From positions 1 through 31,953 of the forward strand of contig JAKAQB010000044.1 in NCBI GenBank assembly GCA_021811865.1: a stretch of 31,953 nt of DNA, written 5' to 3'. A program made the translations under genes and the position numbers. Origin of the DNA: Actinomycetes bacterium (GTDB taxonomy: Bacteria > Actinomycetota > Acidimicrobiia > Acidimicrobiales > Palsa-688). The notes beneath the pieces are model-generated. The model saw only the letters and a list, made by a program, of their open reading frames with translations. It was not told the DNA's origin and made no database searches. Below, piece by piece: positions 8,789 through 17,358 of the stretch; positions within the stretch are counted from its first letter, which is position 1; each line of letters begins with the position of its first letter.

Positions 8789-9718
8789 TCAGCGGTAGTG
8801 GATGAGGACGTCGATCGCCATGGCCGCGAAGAGCGCCGTCACATAGGTGATCGAGTAGCCGAAGAGCCGCATGGCGGCCTTCGGGTCGCCCTTGGCGGCC
8901 TTCAGGCGGAAGGCGTCCACCAGATAGAGCGCGCCCGCCACCGCCGCCACGGCCCAGTAGAGCCAGCTCATGGAGGCGACAACGCCGAAGATCCCAGACG
9001 TCACCACGAGGGCGATCGAGTACCCGATGATCTGCCGGGCCACCTTGTCGAACGACTCGACGACCGGCAGCATGGGCACGTTCGCCCGCTCGTAGTCGTC
9101 CCGGTACTTGACGGCGAGCGCCCAGAAGTGCGACGGCGTCCAGATCACGATGAGGGCGAACAGGACGAGCGGCGCCCAGGTGAGATGGCCTGTCACGGCC
9201 GTCCAGCCGACGAGGACGGGGACGGCGCCGGCCGCGCCCCCGATGACGATGTTCTGGCGGGAGCGTCGCTTCAGCCCGAGCGAGTAGACGAAGACGTAGA
9301 AGAGCGCCGCACCGAGTGCGAGCAGGGCCGAGAGCGCGTTCACGAAGACGGCGAACAGGGCGAAGGCGACCACCTCGAGCACAACCGCGAAGACCAACGC
9401 CTCGGCAGGTTGAACGGCGCCGGTGACGAGCGGCCGCTTGGCCGTGCGCTTCATCACGGCGTCGATGTCCCGGTCGATGAACATGTTGGTTGCGTTGGCG
9501 CCGCCGGCCGAGAGCGCCCCGCCGACGAGGGTGACGAGCATGACCCAGCCCGACGGCACGCCCCTTCGGGCGACGAACATCGTGGGGATCGTGGTCACGA
9601 GCAGGAGCTCGATGATCCGCGGCTTGGTGAGGGCGACGAAGCCACGGATACGACCGACCCGTACGCGCCTCGGCGCGACGGTGTCGAGAACAGCAGGGAC
9701 AGGGGTGAGTTGTGCCAC
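8789..9718 (-). CDS. ctaB: Heme O synthase (protoheme IX farnesyltransferase)
   Basis: 309 aa UbiA-family prenyltransferase. The first Asp-rich motif is NMFIDRDIDAVMKRTAKRPL (about residues 78-97), where the DxxxD binds Mg-farnesyl diphosphate; the TKPRI segment at 31-35 and TPSHFWALAVKYRDDYERAN (second Asp motif) are also diagnostic of CtaB/CyoE. About nine hydrophobic segments follow the family topology. The enzyme converts heme b to heme O in the membrane, the precursor of heme A for aa3-type cytochrome oxidase. It is divergent from ctaA with about 110 bp between starts, which must hold both promoters; no clear -35/-10 was identified. ATG 9718 is the only sensible start. Confidence 0.95.
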   Translation of the reverse strand: MAQLTPVPAVLDTVAPRRVRVGRIRGFVALTKPRIIELLLVTTIPTMFVARRGVPSGWVMLVTLVGGALSAGGANATNMFIDRDIDAVMKRTAKRPLVTGAVQPAEALVFAVVLEVVAFALFAVFVNALSALLALGAALFYVFVYSLGLKRRSRQNIVIGGAAGAVPVLVGWTAVTGHLTWAPLVLFALIVIWTPSHFWALAVKYRDDYERANVPMLPVVESFDKVARQIIGYSIALVVTSGIFGVVASMSWLYWAVAAVAGALYLVDAFRLKAAKGDPKAAMRLFGYSITYVTALFAAMAIDVLIHYR

Positions 9719-9829
9719 TGCGGGCCCAGTGTACGGCTCCGGTCAGTGTCCTGGGCGTGGAAATCTGGCTCGGCGCGCAGGCCTCCCCGCGTTCGCCAGA
9801 CGGCGCGCCCCGCCCTACCATCGCGGGAG

Positions 9830-10831
9830 GTGCTGCACCCCCGTCGCTTCTCCGTCTCGCCGAACGTGGTCCGGGCGGTCGGCCTCACGACCGTCGTCTC
9901 CTACGCGCTTCTCGTCCTCACCGGCGGGGCCGTCCGCCTGACGGGCTCCGGCCTCGGCTGCCCGGACTGGCCCTCGTGCTATCAGCACCGTTTCGTGGCG
10001 GCGGTGTCGTTCCACCCGATGATCGAGGACCTGAACCGCTTCTTCACGGTGACGGTGAGCATCGTCTCGGTCGCAGCCCTCCTCGTCGCCCTGTTCCGGT
10101 CGCCTCGGCGCCAGGACATCACCTGGCCGGCCGCCGGGCTCGTCGTCGGACTCGTCGCCCAGATCATCCTCGGCGGCCTCGTCGTGCTGTTCAAGCTGAA
10201 CCCCTACCTCGTGGCGGTGCACTTCCTCCTCACGATCGTCGTGCTGGCCGATGCCATCGCCATGTACCACCGGGCGGGGATTCCCGACGAGGCGGCGATG
10301 CGACCGGTGACCGCGGTCGTCGGGCGGGAGCTGCGCCTGCTCGTCGGCGTGCTGATCGTCGTCCTGTCCACGGTCACCATGGCTGGCACGGTGGTCACCG
10401 GGTCCGGGCCTCATGCCGGGAGCCCCGGGACCTCGCGCATACCGATCGAATTCCGGGCGGCGGCCGAGTTCCACAGCTCGATCGCCTGGATGCTGCTCGG
10501 GCTCGTTGCCGCCAGCGTCCTCGCCTTCAAGTACGCGAACGCCCCCGACCGCGTCCAGCGAAGGGTGCGCACCCTCTTCGAGCTCGTCGTCGTCCAGGGA
10601 GCGCTCGGCTACACCCAGTACTTCCTCCACGACGCCGCCGTCGTCGTCGAGATCCACCTCGCCGGCGTGACGATGCTCTGGATCGTCCTCATCGGGCTCT
10701 ACCTGAGCCTGCACGAGCACTCAGCACCGACCTCGGCGGAGGCGGCCGCCGAGGCGAGCTCGGCGGTCGTGGCCGCGGGCGACCTGTCCGTGGTGCCGGT
10801 CGCCCCGGGCAGACCCGCCCCAGTCGGCTGA
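9830..10831 (+). CDS. ctaA: Heme A synthase, COX15/CtaA family
   Basis: 333 aa from GTG 9830; the frame is open far upstream, but that part is antisense to ctaB. Eight hydrophobic segments are expected and visible. The first extracytoplasmic loop has [10 protein letters not shown], carrying the paired cysteines seen in CtaA, followed by [10 protein letters not shown] where the family has an essential Glu. Candidate heme ligands occur in [16 protein letters not shown] and VEIHLAG. The enzyme oxidises the C8 methyl of heme O to give heme A. It lies one base upstream of clpS, so the two may be cotranscribed. The start is only moderately sure because no strong ribosome binding site is seen. Confidence 0.9.
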   Translation: MLHPRRFSVSPNVVRAVGLTTVVSYALLVLTGGAVRLTGSGLGCPDWPSCYQHRFVAAVSFHPMIEDLNRFFTVTVSIVSVAALLVALFRSPRRQDITWPAAGLVVGLVAQIILGGLVVLFKLNPYLVAVHFLLTIVVLADAIAMYHRAGIPDEAAMRPVTAVVGRELRLLVGVLIVVLSTVTMAGTVVTGSGPHAGSPGTSRIPIEFRAAAEFHSSIAWMLLGLVAASVLAFKYANAPDRVQRRVRTLFELVVVQGALGYTQYFLHDAAVVVEIHLAGVTMLWIVLIGLYLSLHEHSAPTSAEAAAEASSAVVAAGDLSVVPVAPGRPAPVG

Positions 10832-10832
10832 C

Positions 10833-11138
10833 ATGATGGACGCACGCGCCTCGACCGCCCCCGTGGAGGTGGAGCGGCCCGACATCGACGAATCGGTGCG
10901 TCTCGAGCATCCCTGGCTCGTCATCGTCTGGAACGACCCGATCAACCTCATGAACTACGTCACCTATGTCTTCCAGAAGCTCTTCGGCTACTCGCGGGAG
11001 AAGGCCCACCGACTCATGATGGACGTGCACACCAAGGGCCGAGCCGTCGTCTCCTCCGGCCCGCAGGAGCGAGCCGAGCTGGATGTGGCCCGACTCCACC
11101 AGCACGGGCTCTGGGCCACGATGGAACAGAGCGGCTGA
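10833..11138 (+). CDS. clpS: ATP-dependent Clp protease adaptor ClpS
   Basis: 101 aa. The ClpS core is complete: [16 protein letters not shown] with N34/D35, which bind the N-degron amino group, and [12 protein letters not shown] with H66. The [13 protein letters not shown] helix contacts ClpA/ClpC. The N-terminal 25 residues form the flexible arm. ClpS delivers N-end-rule substrates to ClpC/ClpP in the cytoplasm. The ATG follows the ctaA stop by one base, and the DUF2017 gene begins one base after the clpS stop, which is the common actinobacterial clpS-DUF2017 arrangement. Confidence 0.95.
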   Translation: MMDARASTAPVEVERPDIDESVRLEHPWLVIVWNDPINLMNYVTYVFQKLFGYSREKAHRLMMDVHTKGRAVVSSGPQERAELDVARLHQHGLWATMEQSG

Positions 11139-11139
11139 G

Positions 11140-11736
11140 ATGTTCCGGCGCCGCATCCGCCCCGCCCGCAACCGGCAGGGCTGCGAGCTGCACCTGCCGC
11201 CCGAGGAGCGGCAGCTGCTCGCCTCGCTCCCGAGCCAGCTGCAGGGCGTCCTCGACGCCACCGAGTCGAGCCGCGACGTCCCCGACAGCCTGAAACGGCT
11301 GTTCCCGCCCGCCTACGTCCGCGACGACAAGTCGCAGGCCTCCTTCCGGGAGGCGACCCGCAGCGAGCTCACAGCCTCGCACCGGGCGGCCCTCGCCGTG
11401 CTCGCCGGGACGGCGGACTCAGGCCGGCTCGACGAGGAGCAGATGGCCGCGTGGATGACGGCGCTGAACGACCTGCGCCTCGTCCTCGGTACCGTCCTCC
11501 AGGTCACCGACGAGGCAGTCGCCGCCGACCAGGGCCCGCAGAGCTCCGAGCTGGTGATCTACCACTACCTGACGATGCTGCAATCGGAGTTGATCGACGT
11601 GATGGAGCGGTGGCTCCCCGAGCCGGTCCCCGGCGCCGACGACCTCGTCCCCGACGACCCCTGGGGCGAGCCTCTCGGAGGCCTGCGCTGGGACGGAACA
11701 CCACTGCCGAGCTGGCCACCCCGCCCCGACCTGTGA
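11140..11736 (+). CDS. DUF2017 family protein
   Basis: 198 aa from ATG 11140. It matches the family that follows clpS in many actinobacteria: an N-terminal basic strand region, CELHLPPEERQLLASLPSQL, RLFPPAY followed by a charged segment, and a helical middle with LNDLRLVLGTVLQVTDE. The C-terminus is Pro/Asp-rich. Its biochemical role is not known; the constant pairing with clpS suggests a link to Clp proteolysis. The next gene starts inside its stop codon (GTGA), so coupling continues downstream. Confidence 0.88.
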   Translation: MFRRRIRPARNRQGCELHLPPEERQLLASLPSQLQGVLDATESSRDVPDSLKRLFPPAYVRDDKSQASFREATRSELTASHRAALAVLAGTADSGRLDEEQMAAWMTALNDLRLVLGTVLQVTDEAVAADQGPQSSELVIYHYLTMLQSELIDVMERWLPEPVPGADDLVPDDPWGEPLGGLRWDGTPLPSWPPRPDL

Positions 11737-13103
11737 CCAGCCAGGCGACCGGATCCGGCGGGCAGCTCCCCCGGATCCTCACGATCATGGGTTCGGGCGA
11801 GACGGCGCCGACGATGGTGAAGGTCCACCGTCAGGTCCTCGAACGGCTCGGACCTCCTCCGGTGGCGGCGGTCCTGTTGGACACGCCCTTCGGCTTCCAG
11901 GAGAACGCCACCGAGCTCGCCCAACGGGTCGTCCACTATTTCGCCGAGAGCCTCCGGGCTCCCATCGAGGTGGCGGGCGTCACTCCCGCTCGCCTCGAAG
12001 GCGGGGCCGGGCCGATCGAGGGCGACCTCTTCGCCAGCGAGCGCCTCGTCGAGAAGATCCGCGACGCCCGCTACGTCTTCGCCGGCCCGGGCTCTCCGAG
12101 CTATGCGCTGCGCAAGTGGAAGGGCACGGTCGTCCCCTCGCTCCTGCGTGAGACGCTCGAGCACGGCGGCGCAGTCACGTTCTCGTCTGCCGCCGCCCTC
12201 ACGCTCGGGGTGCGCACGGTCCCGGTCTACGAGGTCTACAAGGTGGGAGCGGACCCGTTCTGGCTCGAGGGACTCGACGTCCTCGGCGCCACCGGCCTCG
12301 TGGCCGCCGTCATCCCGCACTACAACAATGCCGAGGGCGGGACCCACGACACGCGCTTTTGCTACCTCGGCGAGCGTCGCCTCTCGCTGCTCGAGGAGGA
12401 GCTGCCCGAGGAAGCATTCGTGCTCGGGGTCGACGAGCACACGGCGCTCGTCCTCGACCTCGACGAGCGGGCCGGCACCGTGGCAGGCAACGGCCTCGTG
12501 ACCGTCCGTGCGGCGGGCCGCTCTCGCACCTGGGCGAGCGGCGAGTCGGTCAGCTTCGACGAGCTGGCCTCGGCGGCCGATTCGCTCCGCCGCGGCGCGA
12601 CGTCGGCATACGCCGCCCCGCCGCCAGCGGCGGACGCGGCGGTGCTCGACGAGGTCGACGGCGAACCCGACAGCTCCCTGTCCGGTGCGGCCGGCTACGA
12701 GGGATCCCCGCTGCTCACGGTCGTGCGCGACAAGGAGGCCGACTTCGCCACGGCGCTCGAGACGAGAGACATGCCGGGTGCCGTCCATGCCGTCCTCGAG
12801 CTCGAAGGCGACCTCACCGCCTGGTCGCACGACATCCCGGCCGGCGACGCCCTCGACCGGGCCCATGCGAGCCTGCGGTCGCTCATCCTCGCTCTCGGCC
12901 GAGCAGGCGAGCAGGGGATGCGGGACCCGCGGGAAGTCGTCGGCCCCTTCGTGGAGGCGTTGCTCGAGCTTCGCCGCCGGGCACGGGCCGATCGTCGATT
13001 CGACGAGGCCGACGCCGTCCGCGACCGCCTCGTCGAGCTCGGCGTCGAGGTGCGGGACTCGCCCGAGGGCACCGAGTGGCTGCTCACAGGAGAGGGGACC
13101 TGA
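11733..13103 (+). CDS. S51 peptidase/GATase1-like protein with CysS-type C-terminal domain
   Basis: 456 aa from GTG 11733, overlapping the DUF2017 stop. Residues about 13-300 look like the peptidase E/cyanophycinase (S51, class I glutamine-amidotransferase-like) fold: TIMGSGETAP at the start, FAGPGSPSYALRKW, and GGAVTFSSAAALTLG, where a Ser at 151/152 lies where the family has its GxSAGA nucleophile. VIPHYNNAEGGTHDTRFCYL resembles the later His segment. After an Ala/Pro/Asp-rich linker, the last 45 residues (RADRRFDEADAVRDRLVELG, then EVRDSPEGTEWLL) match the C-terminus of cysteinyl-tRNA synthetase, which in CysS recognises the tRNA. No class I synthetase core is present. Substrate unknown; it may be a tRNA- or peptide-related hydrolase. 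Confidence 0.72.
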   Translation: MTSQATGSGGQLPRILTIMGSGETAPTMVKVHRQVLERLGPPPVAAVLLDTPFGFQENATELAQRVVHYFAESLRAPIEVAGVTPARLEGGAGPIEGDLFASERLVEKIRDARYVFAGPGSPSYALRKWKGTVVPSLLRETLEHGGAVTFSSAAALTLGVRTVPVYEVYKVGADPFWLEGLDVLGATGLVAAVIPHYNNAEGGTHDTRFCYLGERRLSLLEEELPEEAFVLGVDEHTALVLDLDERAGTVAGNGLVTVRAAGRSRTWASGESVSFDELASAADSLRRGATSAYAAPPPAADAAVLDEVDGEPDSSLSGAAGYEGSPLLTVVRDKEADFATALETRDMPGAVHAVLELEGDLTAWSHDIPAGDALDRAHASLRSLILALGRAGEQGMRDPREVVGPFVEALLELRRRARADRRFDEADAVRDRLVELGVEVRDSPEGTEWLLTGEGT

Positions 13104-13168
13104 GGTCGTACGCCGGGCGGCAGCGGGCATCTTCCGGCAGGATCCCGCTGGTAGCCTCGGTCCCTCCG

Positions 13169-13241
13169 GCCCCCATCGTCTAGAGGCCCAGGACGCCGCC
13201 CTTTCAAGGCGGTAACACGGGTTCGAATCCCGTTGGGGGTG
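13169..13241 (+). tRNA. tRNA-Glu (TTC)
   Basis: A 73-nt cloverleaf. The acceptor GCCCCCA pairs with TGGGGGT (with a G-T first pair), the anticodon stem CCGCC/GGCGG encloses loop CTTTCAA with anticodon TTC at 13203-13205, and the T arm CGGG-TTCGAAT-CCCG is canonical. Discriminator base G; CCA is not encoded. It is followed by a hairpin and mobile-element debris. Confidence 0.96.
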
Positions 13242-13246
13242 CTCGG

Positions 13247-13271
13247 GAGGTCTTCACGTTTCAAAGACCTC
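13247..13271 (+). terminator. Hairpin after tRNA-Glu, possible terminator
   Basis: GAGGTCTT (13247-13254) pairs with AAGACCTC (13264-13271) around a 9-nt loop, six bases after the tRNA. There is no clean T-run. The loop and the sequence just after share the repeat TTCACGTTT, so an att-site remnant is an alternative. Confidence 0.45.
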
Positions 13272-13398
13272 GAGTTCACGTTTCCGGTGGTCTCATCCTC
13301 GCGCCCGGGTGTGACGCCTGCTCCCGTTGAGTGTCGCCGCGTGTGTCCCTTCTGAGGCGTCGTCCTCGTCTGAGGAGATGAGCTCTCCCGCGTCGGAG

Positions 13399-14196
13399 CT
13401 ACGACGCGGTTCCGGCCAGCTCGGCGAGGCTCCGCCGTCGCCGACGGCGCTGTCGGGGAAGTCCCTTCGAAGCTCGCCGGTCCGCCTCGGCGAGCCGGTC
13501 CTCGAAGGCGTCGATCAGGTCGAGGTTCCTCACGACGAGCGCACCGACGAGAAGAAGGCTCATCTCGACGCGTCCCATCACCCGGCACCAGCCACGTGCG
13601 ACGTCGATCGTCGCCCGGTCCTTGATCCTCGAGTTCGAGCGCTCGACGGCGCTTCGCCGGGCATAGGAGCGCCGCCAGGCCGCCGAGGGGTAGTCGTGCT
13701 TCTGGCGGGTCTTCATGTTCACCTCGGGCGGGACGGTGGTCGTCTGTCGCACACAGAGCCCGGCGGGTGCTCGGGTGGGGAGAGGACCTCGGGATGGGCA
13801 TAGGAGAGCGCCATCGAGCTCACCCGCAGCGGGCAGCGGAGCTTCCCGGCGACCGCCGGGCAGACGACGCGGTGGTAGCCGTCGGCGTCGTCGGCACAGA
13901 TGCGCCCGAACTTGTAGCGCGAGAGCTCGGCCGCCTCCTCGTCGTGGAGCCGGGTCTGTTCTCCCCCAGCCGAACGAGGGAGCGGACCGAGCTCGAACAG
14001 CTTCTCGGGGGTCCTTGGGCAGTAGCAGTTCCCGTTCCAGAGGATCGTCCCCTCGTAGGTGCCCTGCATCCCGCGGTCGTGGGGGTGCAGGTCCATCACG
14101 AGCGAGGCCCCGGCCGCTCGAAGCGGGAGGGCGAAGTGCGCCGGCACCCGGTGGGCGTAGCCCGAGTCCGCCACGACGTCGCCGAGGGGGCGGGCG
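13399..14196 (-). pseudogene. Transposase-like gene remnant, frameshifted and 5'-truncated
   Basis: Two minus-strand frames join to one protein of an actinobacterial transposase-like family. The upstream part (about 14196-13745) reads RPLGDVVADSGYAHRVPAHF, then GASLVMDLHPHDRGMQGT, and GYHRVVCPAVAGKLRCPL. After a one-base shift near 13745 the next frame reads RQTTTVPPEVNMKTRQKHDY, then PSAAWRRSYARRSAVERSNS and ARGWCRVMGR. The HxxDRG, KTRQKHDYPS and RSYARRxAVER segments are what I recognise from this family. The N-terminal part is missing, with homology stopping near 14196, where it has cut into the gene downstream of the replication-relaxation gene. It is inactive. Terminal repeats were not identified. 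Confidence 0.7.
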
Positions 14197-14327
14197 GTGT
14201 ATCGACTGGACCGACGTCGAGAGCTACTCGGCCCGCCGGAGAGGGACCTCGGGTGCCTACGCCGACCCCGAGGCCTCCTGGGGCCACCGGCATTCGACAA
14301 CGACTCGTGGTCAACCGGGTCGCTCAT
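14197..14327 (-). pseudogene. Stub of gene following replication-relaxation gene
   Basis: An ATG at 14327 overlaps the replication-relaxation stop (ATGA), as in an operon, and reads MSDPVDHESLSNAGG followed by Arg/Pro/Ser-rich sequence. It then runs into the transposase remnant without its own stop. In intact conjugative elements a further transfer gene is expected here. Only about 43 codons remain and no family can be named. Confidence 0.4.
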
Positions 14328-15127
14328 GCCGCGCCACCTTGCTCGGAGCTCTCTGCTCTGCCTGCAGTCGCCTCGTGCGGCCGCTGGGTCGACCCGAGAG
14401 CGGCCGTCGCCACCGGCACGGTGGCTTGTGCCAGGACCCGCCGTGCACCGGCCTCCCGGCGGGGGTGGCCGAAGCAGAAGCAGATCCAGTAGGCGAGCCC
14501 CGAGGCCACCTGGAGATCCTCATAGCTCTCGAGCTTCTTCTCGAGGCGCTCCAGGGTCTCGGTCGAGCGGTCGTACTCCAGGCAGAAGATGACCTGGTAG
14601 CCGGCCTCCTCCCAGCGACCGAGCCCGTCGGGGTTAGCGATCCGGTCGAACTGGTTGGCGCAGTGGCGCTCTGACCACCACAGCGATAGGTCGCAGTCAT
14701 CCCTCCGCCGGGACTCGGCCAAGAGGGAGCCGAAGAAGCCGTTAACGCCGACCAGGTGCCGGAGGCGCTGGGACCTCCCGATGGCGAGCGCCTTGTCGGC
14801 CCGCCAACGCGACTTGTCGGGATCCTCGCCCCGTTCGGCGGCGATCACCATGGCGCCGAGCTCGTCGAGCACGTAGTGGTACGGGAGGCTGGCGTAGCGG
14901 TGGTCGAGCGGCTGGAAGCGGTCCACGAGCCGGAGCTTGTAGAGCGTGGTCAACCGGTGCTGGGCGGTGTTCGTGTTGTCGAAGTACATCTCGGCCAGCT
15001 GGTCGGTGGTGAAGACCTGGTGGCGATAGAGCATGGTCAAGATGGAGCGGTCCCGATCGGTCAGCCGGTGCGCTACCGCCATCACGAGCCCGTCGCCGAC
15101 CCGTGGCCGCAGAGAAGATGCATTCAT
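14324..15127 (-). CDS. Replication-relaxation family protein
   Basis: 267 aa from ATG 15127. The N-terminal winged-helix region (about residues 18-80) reads RLTDRDRSILTMLYRHQVFT then TDQLAEMYFDNTNTAQHRLT and LYKLRLVDRF, diagnostic of the replication-relaxation (PF13814) family. The middle contains YHYVLDELGAMVIAAERGED and the C-terminal half an RNase-like or relaxase-associated region (YQVIFCLEYDRSTETLERLE). These proteins occur in actinobacterial plasmids and integrative elements and are thought to act as DNA-binding replication or relaxation factors. It is probably part of the same kind of element as the transfer genes at 1-3826. The downstream gene is interrupted by a transposase remnant, so the operon is broken. 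Confidence 0.82.
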   Translation of the reverse strand: MNASSLRPRVGDGLVMAVAHRLTDRDRSILTMLYRHQVFTTDQLAEMYFDNTNTAQHRLTTLYKLRLVDRFQPLDHRYASLPYHYVLDELGAMVIAAERGEDPDKSRWRADKALAIGRSQRLRHLVGVNGFFGSLLAESRRRDDCDLSLWWSERHCANQFDRIANPDGLGRWEEAGYQVIFCLEYDRSTETLERLEKKLESYEDLQVASGLAYWICFCFGHPRREAGARRVLAQATVPVATAALGSTQRPHEATAGRAESSEQGGAA

Positions 15128-15492
15128 GAGAACAATCCCAAGGAGTCGGGGTTCGCGACTGGCGGGGGTGTAGTAGCGACACGCTGGCACTTCGGCGCCG
15201 AGAGGGTGGTCCGTTCAGGACTGGCGACCGTGCTGGCAGGGGTGCTGGCGACCGTGGTGGCGATCCCGTGGATCCCTCTCACGCCGAGTACCCCGCACGG
15301 CGGGCCTGCGCGTTCCGTTCAGCCAGGCTGATGGCCGGCCCCTCGATCAACGGTTGGAGGTTCGCATTCTGGGAGGCTGGGTGTGCGCCGGCGGAGAGAG
15401 GTGCCACCGTCCCGCCCCGGCTCGGCCCCCGAGCGGCATGGCGCCGTCTCTCGGGCGACGTGGCGACGTGGCGACGTGGACAGAATGGCCCC
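15128..15492. other. Intergenic region, no firm gene
   Basis: Divergent spacer between the replication-relaxation gene and a GNAT gene. A 41-codon plus-strand frame from GTG 15208 would give a hydrophobic peptide (SGLATVLAGVLATVVAIPWI) but has no support beyond hydrophobicity. At about 15459-15481 there is a short tandem repeat of GTGGCGAC just upstream of the GNAT start. Confidence 0.4.
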
Positions 15493-15969
15493 GTGCGCAT
15501 CGCAGTCGAAGACCCCGCCACGCCGGACGTCGCCGGACTGCTCACCGAGCACCTGGCGGACATGCACGCCGTCTCGCCTCCCGGCAGCGTCCACGCCCTC
15601 GATGTCGGTGGTCCGCGCGACGAGGCGGTGACGCTGTGGACCGCGCGACTGGGCTCCAGTCTGCTCGGCTGTGCCGCCTTGCGGGAATTGTCCGCCACCG
15701 ATGGCGAGGTCAAGGCGATGCGCACCTGCGCCGAGGCCAGGCACCGAGGCGTGGCGGCGGCACTCCTCGCCACCGTGGAGGACGAGGCGGTGCGGCGGGG
15801 TTACGAGCGGCTCAGCCTCGAGACCGGAAGCCAGGACTTCTTCGCTCCGGCCCGTCGGCTGTACGCCGGCCGGGGCTTCACCGAGTGCGGACCCTTCGGC
15901 AGCTACGTGTTAGACCCCCACAGCGTGTTCATGACAAAGGACCTGCGAACCGGACGCCCGGGGCCATAG
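15493..15969 (+). CDS. GNAT family N-acetyltransferase
   Basis: 158 aa from GTG 15493. GNAT motif A is clear: GEVKAMRTCAEARHRGVAAA followed by LLATVEDEAVRRGYERLSLE, with the acetyl-CoA pyrophosphate loop RHRGVA. The C-terminal YAGRGFTECGPFGSYVLDPH segment matches the YsnE/PA4866-like small acetyltransferases. The substrate cannot be read from sequence. It is a single gene; the frame is open upstream but that part has no protein character. No strong ribosome binding site is seen. Confidence 0.82.
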   Translation: MRIAVEDPATPDVAGLLTEHLADMHAVSPPGSVHALDVGGPRDEAVTLWTARLGSSLLGCAALRELSATDGEVKAMRTCAEARHRGVAAALLATVEDEAVRRGYERLSLETGSQDFFAPARRLYAGRGFTECGPFGSYVLDPHSVFMTKDLRTGRPGP

Positions 15970-17100
15970 CCGCCGTCCCTCTGCACGGCGTGCTGGTCAT
16001 CTGGCCGGCTTCGCCCCGAGGAACGGGCGCTCGGACCCCTTCGGCCGGCATCCGCCGAGGCGGCGGCGTCCCGAAGGCGTACGGGTTATTCCTGCCGGCA
16101 CCCCTGGGGCGAGGAATAGGGGTGCCGGCAGGAGATCTCTGCCGCTCCCGGTGAGCTCAGCGGGTCACCGGGGGGCGTGCGGGCGCATCTTCGGCCGCCG
16201 ACGGCCGGCGGGCAGGTGAAGAGGGCGGACGGGCCGGCCGAGGTCGGCCTGAGATGGCGATCGAGCCGCCGCGCCGGCACACCGCCCGCGCGCCAGGCAA
16301 GCCGAGGGGCGCGAGAAGGCACCTGCAGGCGGGAGCGAGGGGACCCGGCTCGACCTGATGATCCTCACCTCGCCCGAGGCGGCATGCCCTGCCACCTCGA
16401 TCAGAGGAGGCGGTGACCGCCGGGACGGCGCTGAGCCTGCTGCCGCCGGTACTCGGGACGTCCCGGCGGAGCCTCCCCGGGCGAGCGGCGAAGGCCGGGA
16501 GTCCACACGGCACCTCGGGACGCGCCGGCGACATGGTCGAACGGACCCGAGGCACGACCGGGGACATCCGAGCAGTGACGACCTGCTCTGGGGCAGACGG
16601 GCGCGCGACCCGGTCTCGAGCCGGCCGGCAGGCAAGTGCCCCCGTCCCCACGTGGCGGGCGCTGGCGACGGTGGCCGGCGTGTCGCAAAGCGCAGCCCGG
16701 TCGGCGGCGGCGCCGCCATCGATGAGAGAGCAGAGAAGCTTGTTCATCGCACAATCCCCAACGAGCTCACTGGCGCGGGAGTCCGACGTGAGCCCCGCCA
16801 TGTGACACATGGCGCGAGGACGTGCCGGCGTTACAGGGACGACGAAGAATTTCCCGGGCGGAGTCAGATCTTCACCGGCCGAGGCTCACCCACGGCCCCG
16901 GCCGAGCGGGCGGGAGCTCCCGCTCGTCCTCGCCCGCCGCGACGCTCTCGACACCCGGTTGCCACCACTGCTCGCGAAGGCGGGCCTCTGCCGGAGTAGC
17001 CGGATCCGGCCGTTCGGCCGCTCCGTGCCACCGTCACCTTGCCTGCAAGCGTGAATTGCGCCTCGCACCTCGAGTTTTCCTCGACGAAGCCCTAATACGC
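15970..17100. other. Long GC-rich stretch without a supported gene
   Basis: All long frames in this stretch are Arg/Ala/Pro-rich on both strands with no family resemblance, the signature of chance frames in 70% GC DNA. A large hairpin lies at 16090-16133 and a short palindrome (GCCATGTG-A-CACATGGC) at 16797-16813. The best minus-strand candidate, from ATG 16746 (MNKLLCSLIDGG...), has a plausible first dozen residues but then becomes low-complexity. It may be decayed DNA. Confidence 0.45.
16090..16133. repeat. Large perfect hairpin (16-bp stem, 12-nt loop)
   Basis: TCCTGCCGGCACCCCT (16090-16105) is the exact reverse complement of AGGGGTGCCGGCAGGA (16118-16133), with loop GGGGCGAGGAAT. It lies about 120 bp after the GNAT stop. 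Without a T-run it is not a classic Rho-independent terminator, but it could act as one in a high-GC actinobacterium or be a remnant of a palindromic repeat. Confidence 0.75.
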
Positions 17101-17358
17101 GACGACAACCGTGTTGTCAAATGTTACGAGACCTCTAAGGATCGTAAAGGAATCGTCACCATTCAAAGTTGACGGCAGTGGTGCCAAGCGTCAAACATGT
17201 CCCATCCGTGGCACCGAGAGCTGCCATACCAAGAGTCCGCTGACGGAGCCTGCGTCCGTCAGCATCGGCAAGCGGTTCGCTTTCGCCAAGCCAGGCATAG
17301 TTCGGCTGTGTGGCGATCGACCTGAGCCCTGCCGCGAACTTCGGGAGGCACCACACAT
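17101..17358 (+). promoter_or_regulatory. AT-richer promoter and structured leader of the lysozyme-like gene
   Basis: The base composition drops sharply at about 17090-17200. A TTGTCA at 17114-17119 with a weak TAAGGA or AAGGAT 16-17 bases later is a possible promoter. If so, the leader is about 200 nt and has hairpins, including CTGACGGA/TCCGTCAG (17240-17247 with 17255-17262) and a GGTGCCA/TGGCACC pairing around 17179-17217. GGGAGG lies ten bases before the ATG at 17359. The leader does not contain the conserved blocks of the c-di-AMP (ydaO) riboswitch that often precedes cell-wall hydrolases in actinobacteria, so its regulation is open. Confidence 0.4.

Noticed and set aside
8456..9829. 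Frame extending ctaA upstream by about 458 codons
   Set aside because: The extension is antisense to ctaB and highly charged with no homology; the CtaA protein begins near 9830.
13247..13290. CRISPR-like or att repeat near tRNA-Glu (TTCACGTTT twice)
   Set aside because: Only two short copies, no spacer pattern and no matching copy of the tRNA end seen in the window.
16157..16999. Overlapping open frames on both strands in the gene-poor region
   Set aside because: Low-complexity translations, no ribosome binding sites and no families recognised.
17150..17358. c-di-AMP (ydaO) riboswitch before the lysozyme-like gene
   Set aside because: The conserved sequence blocks of that riboswitch were looked for and not seen; only generic hairpins are present.
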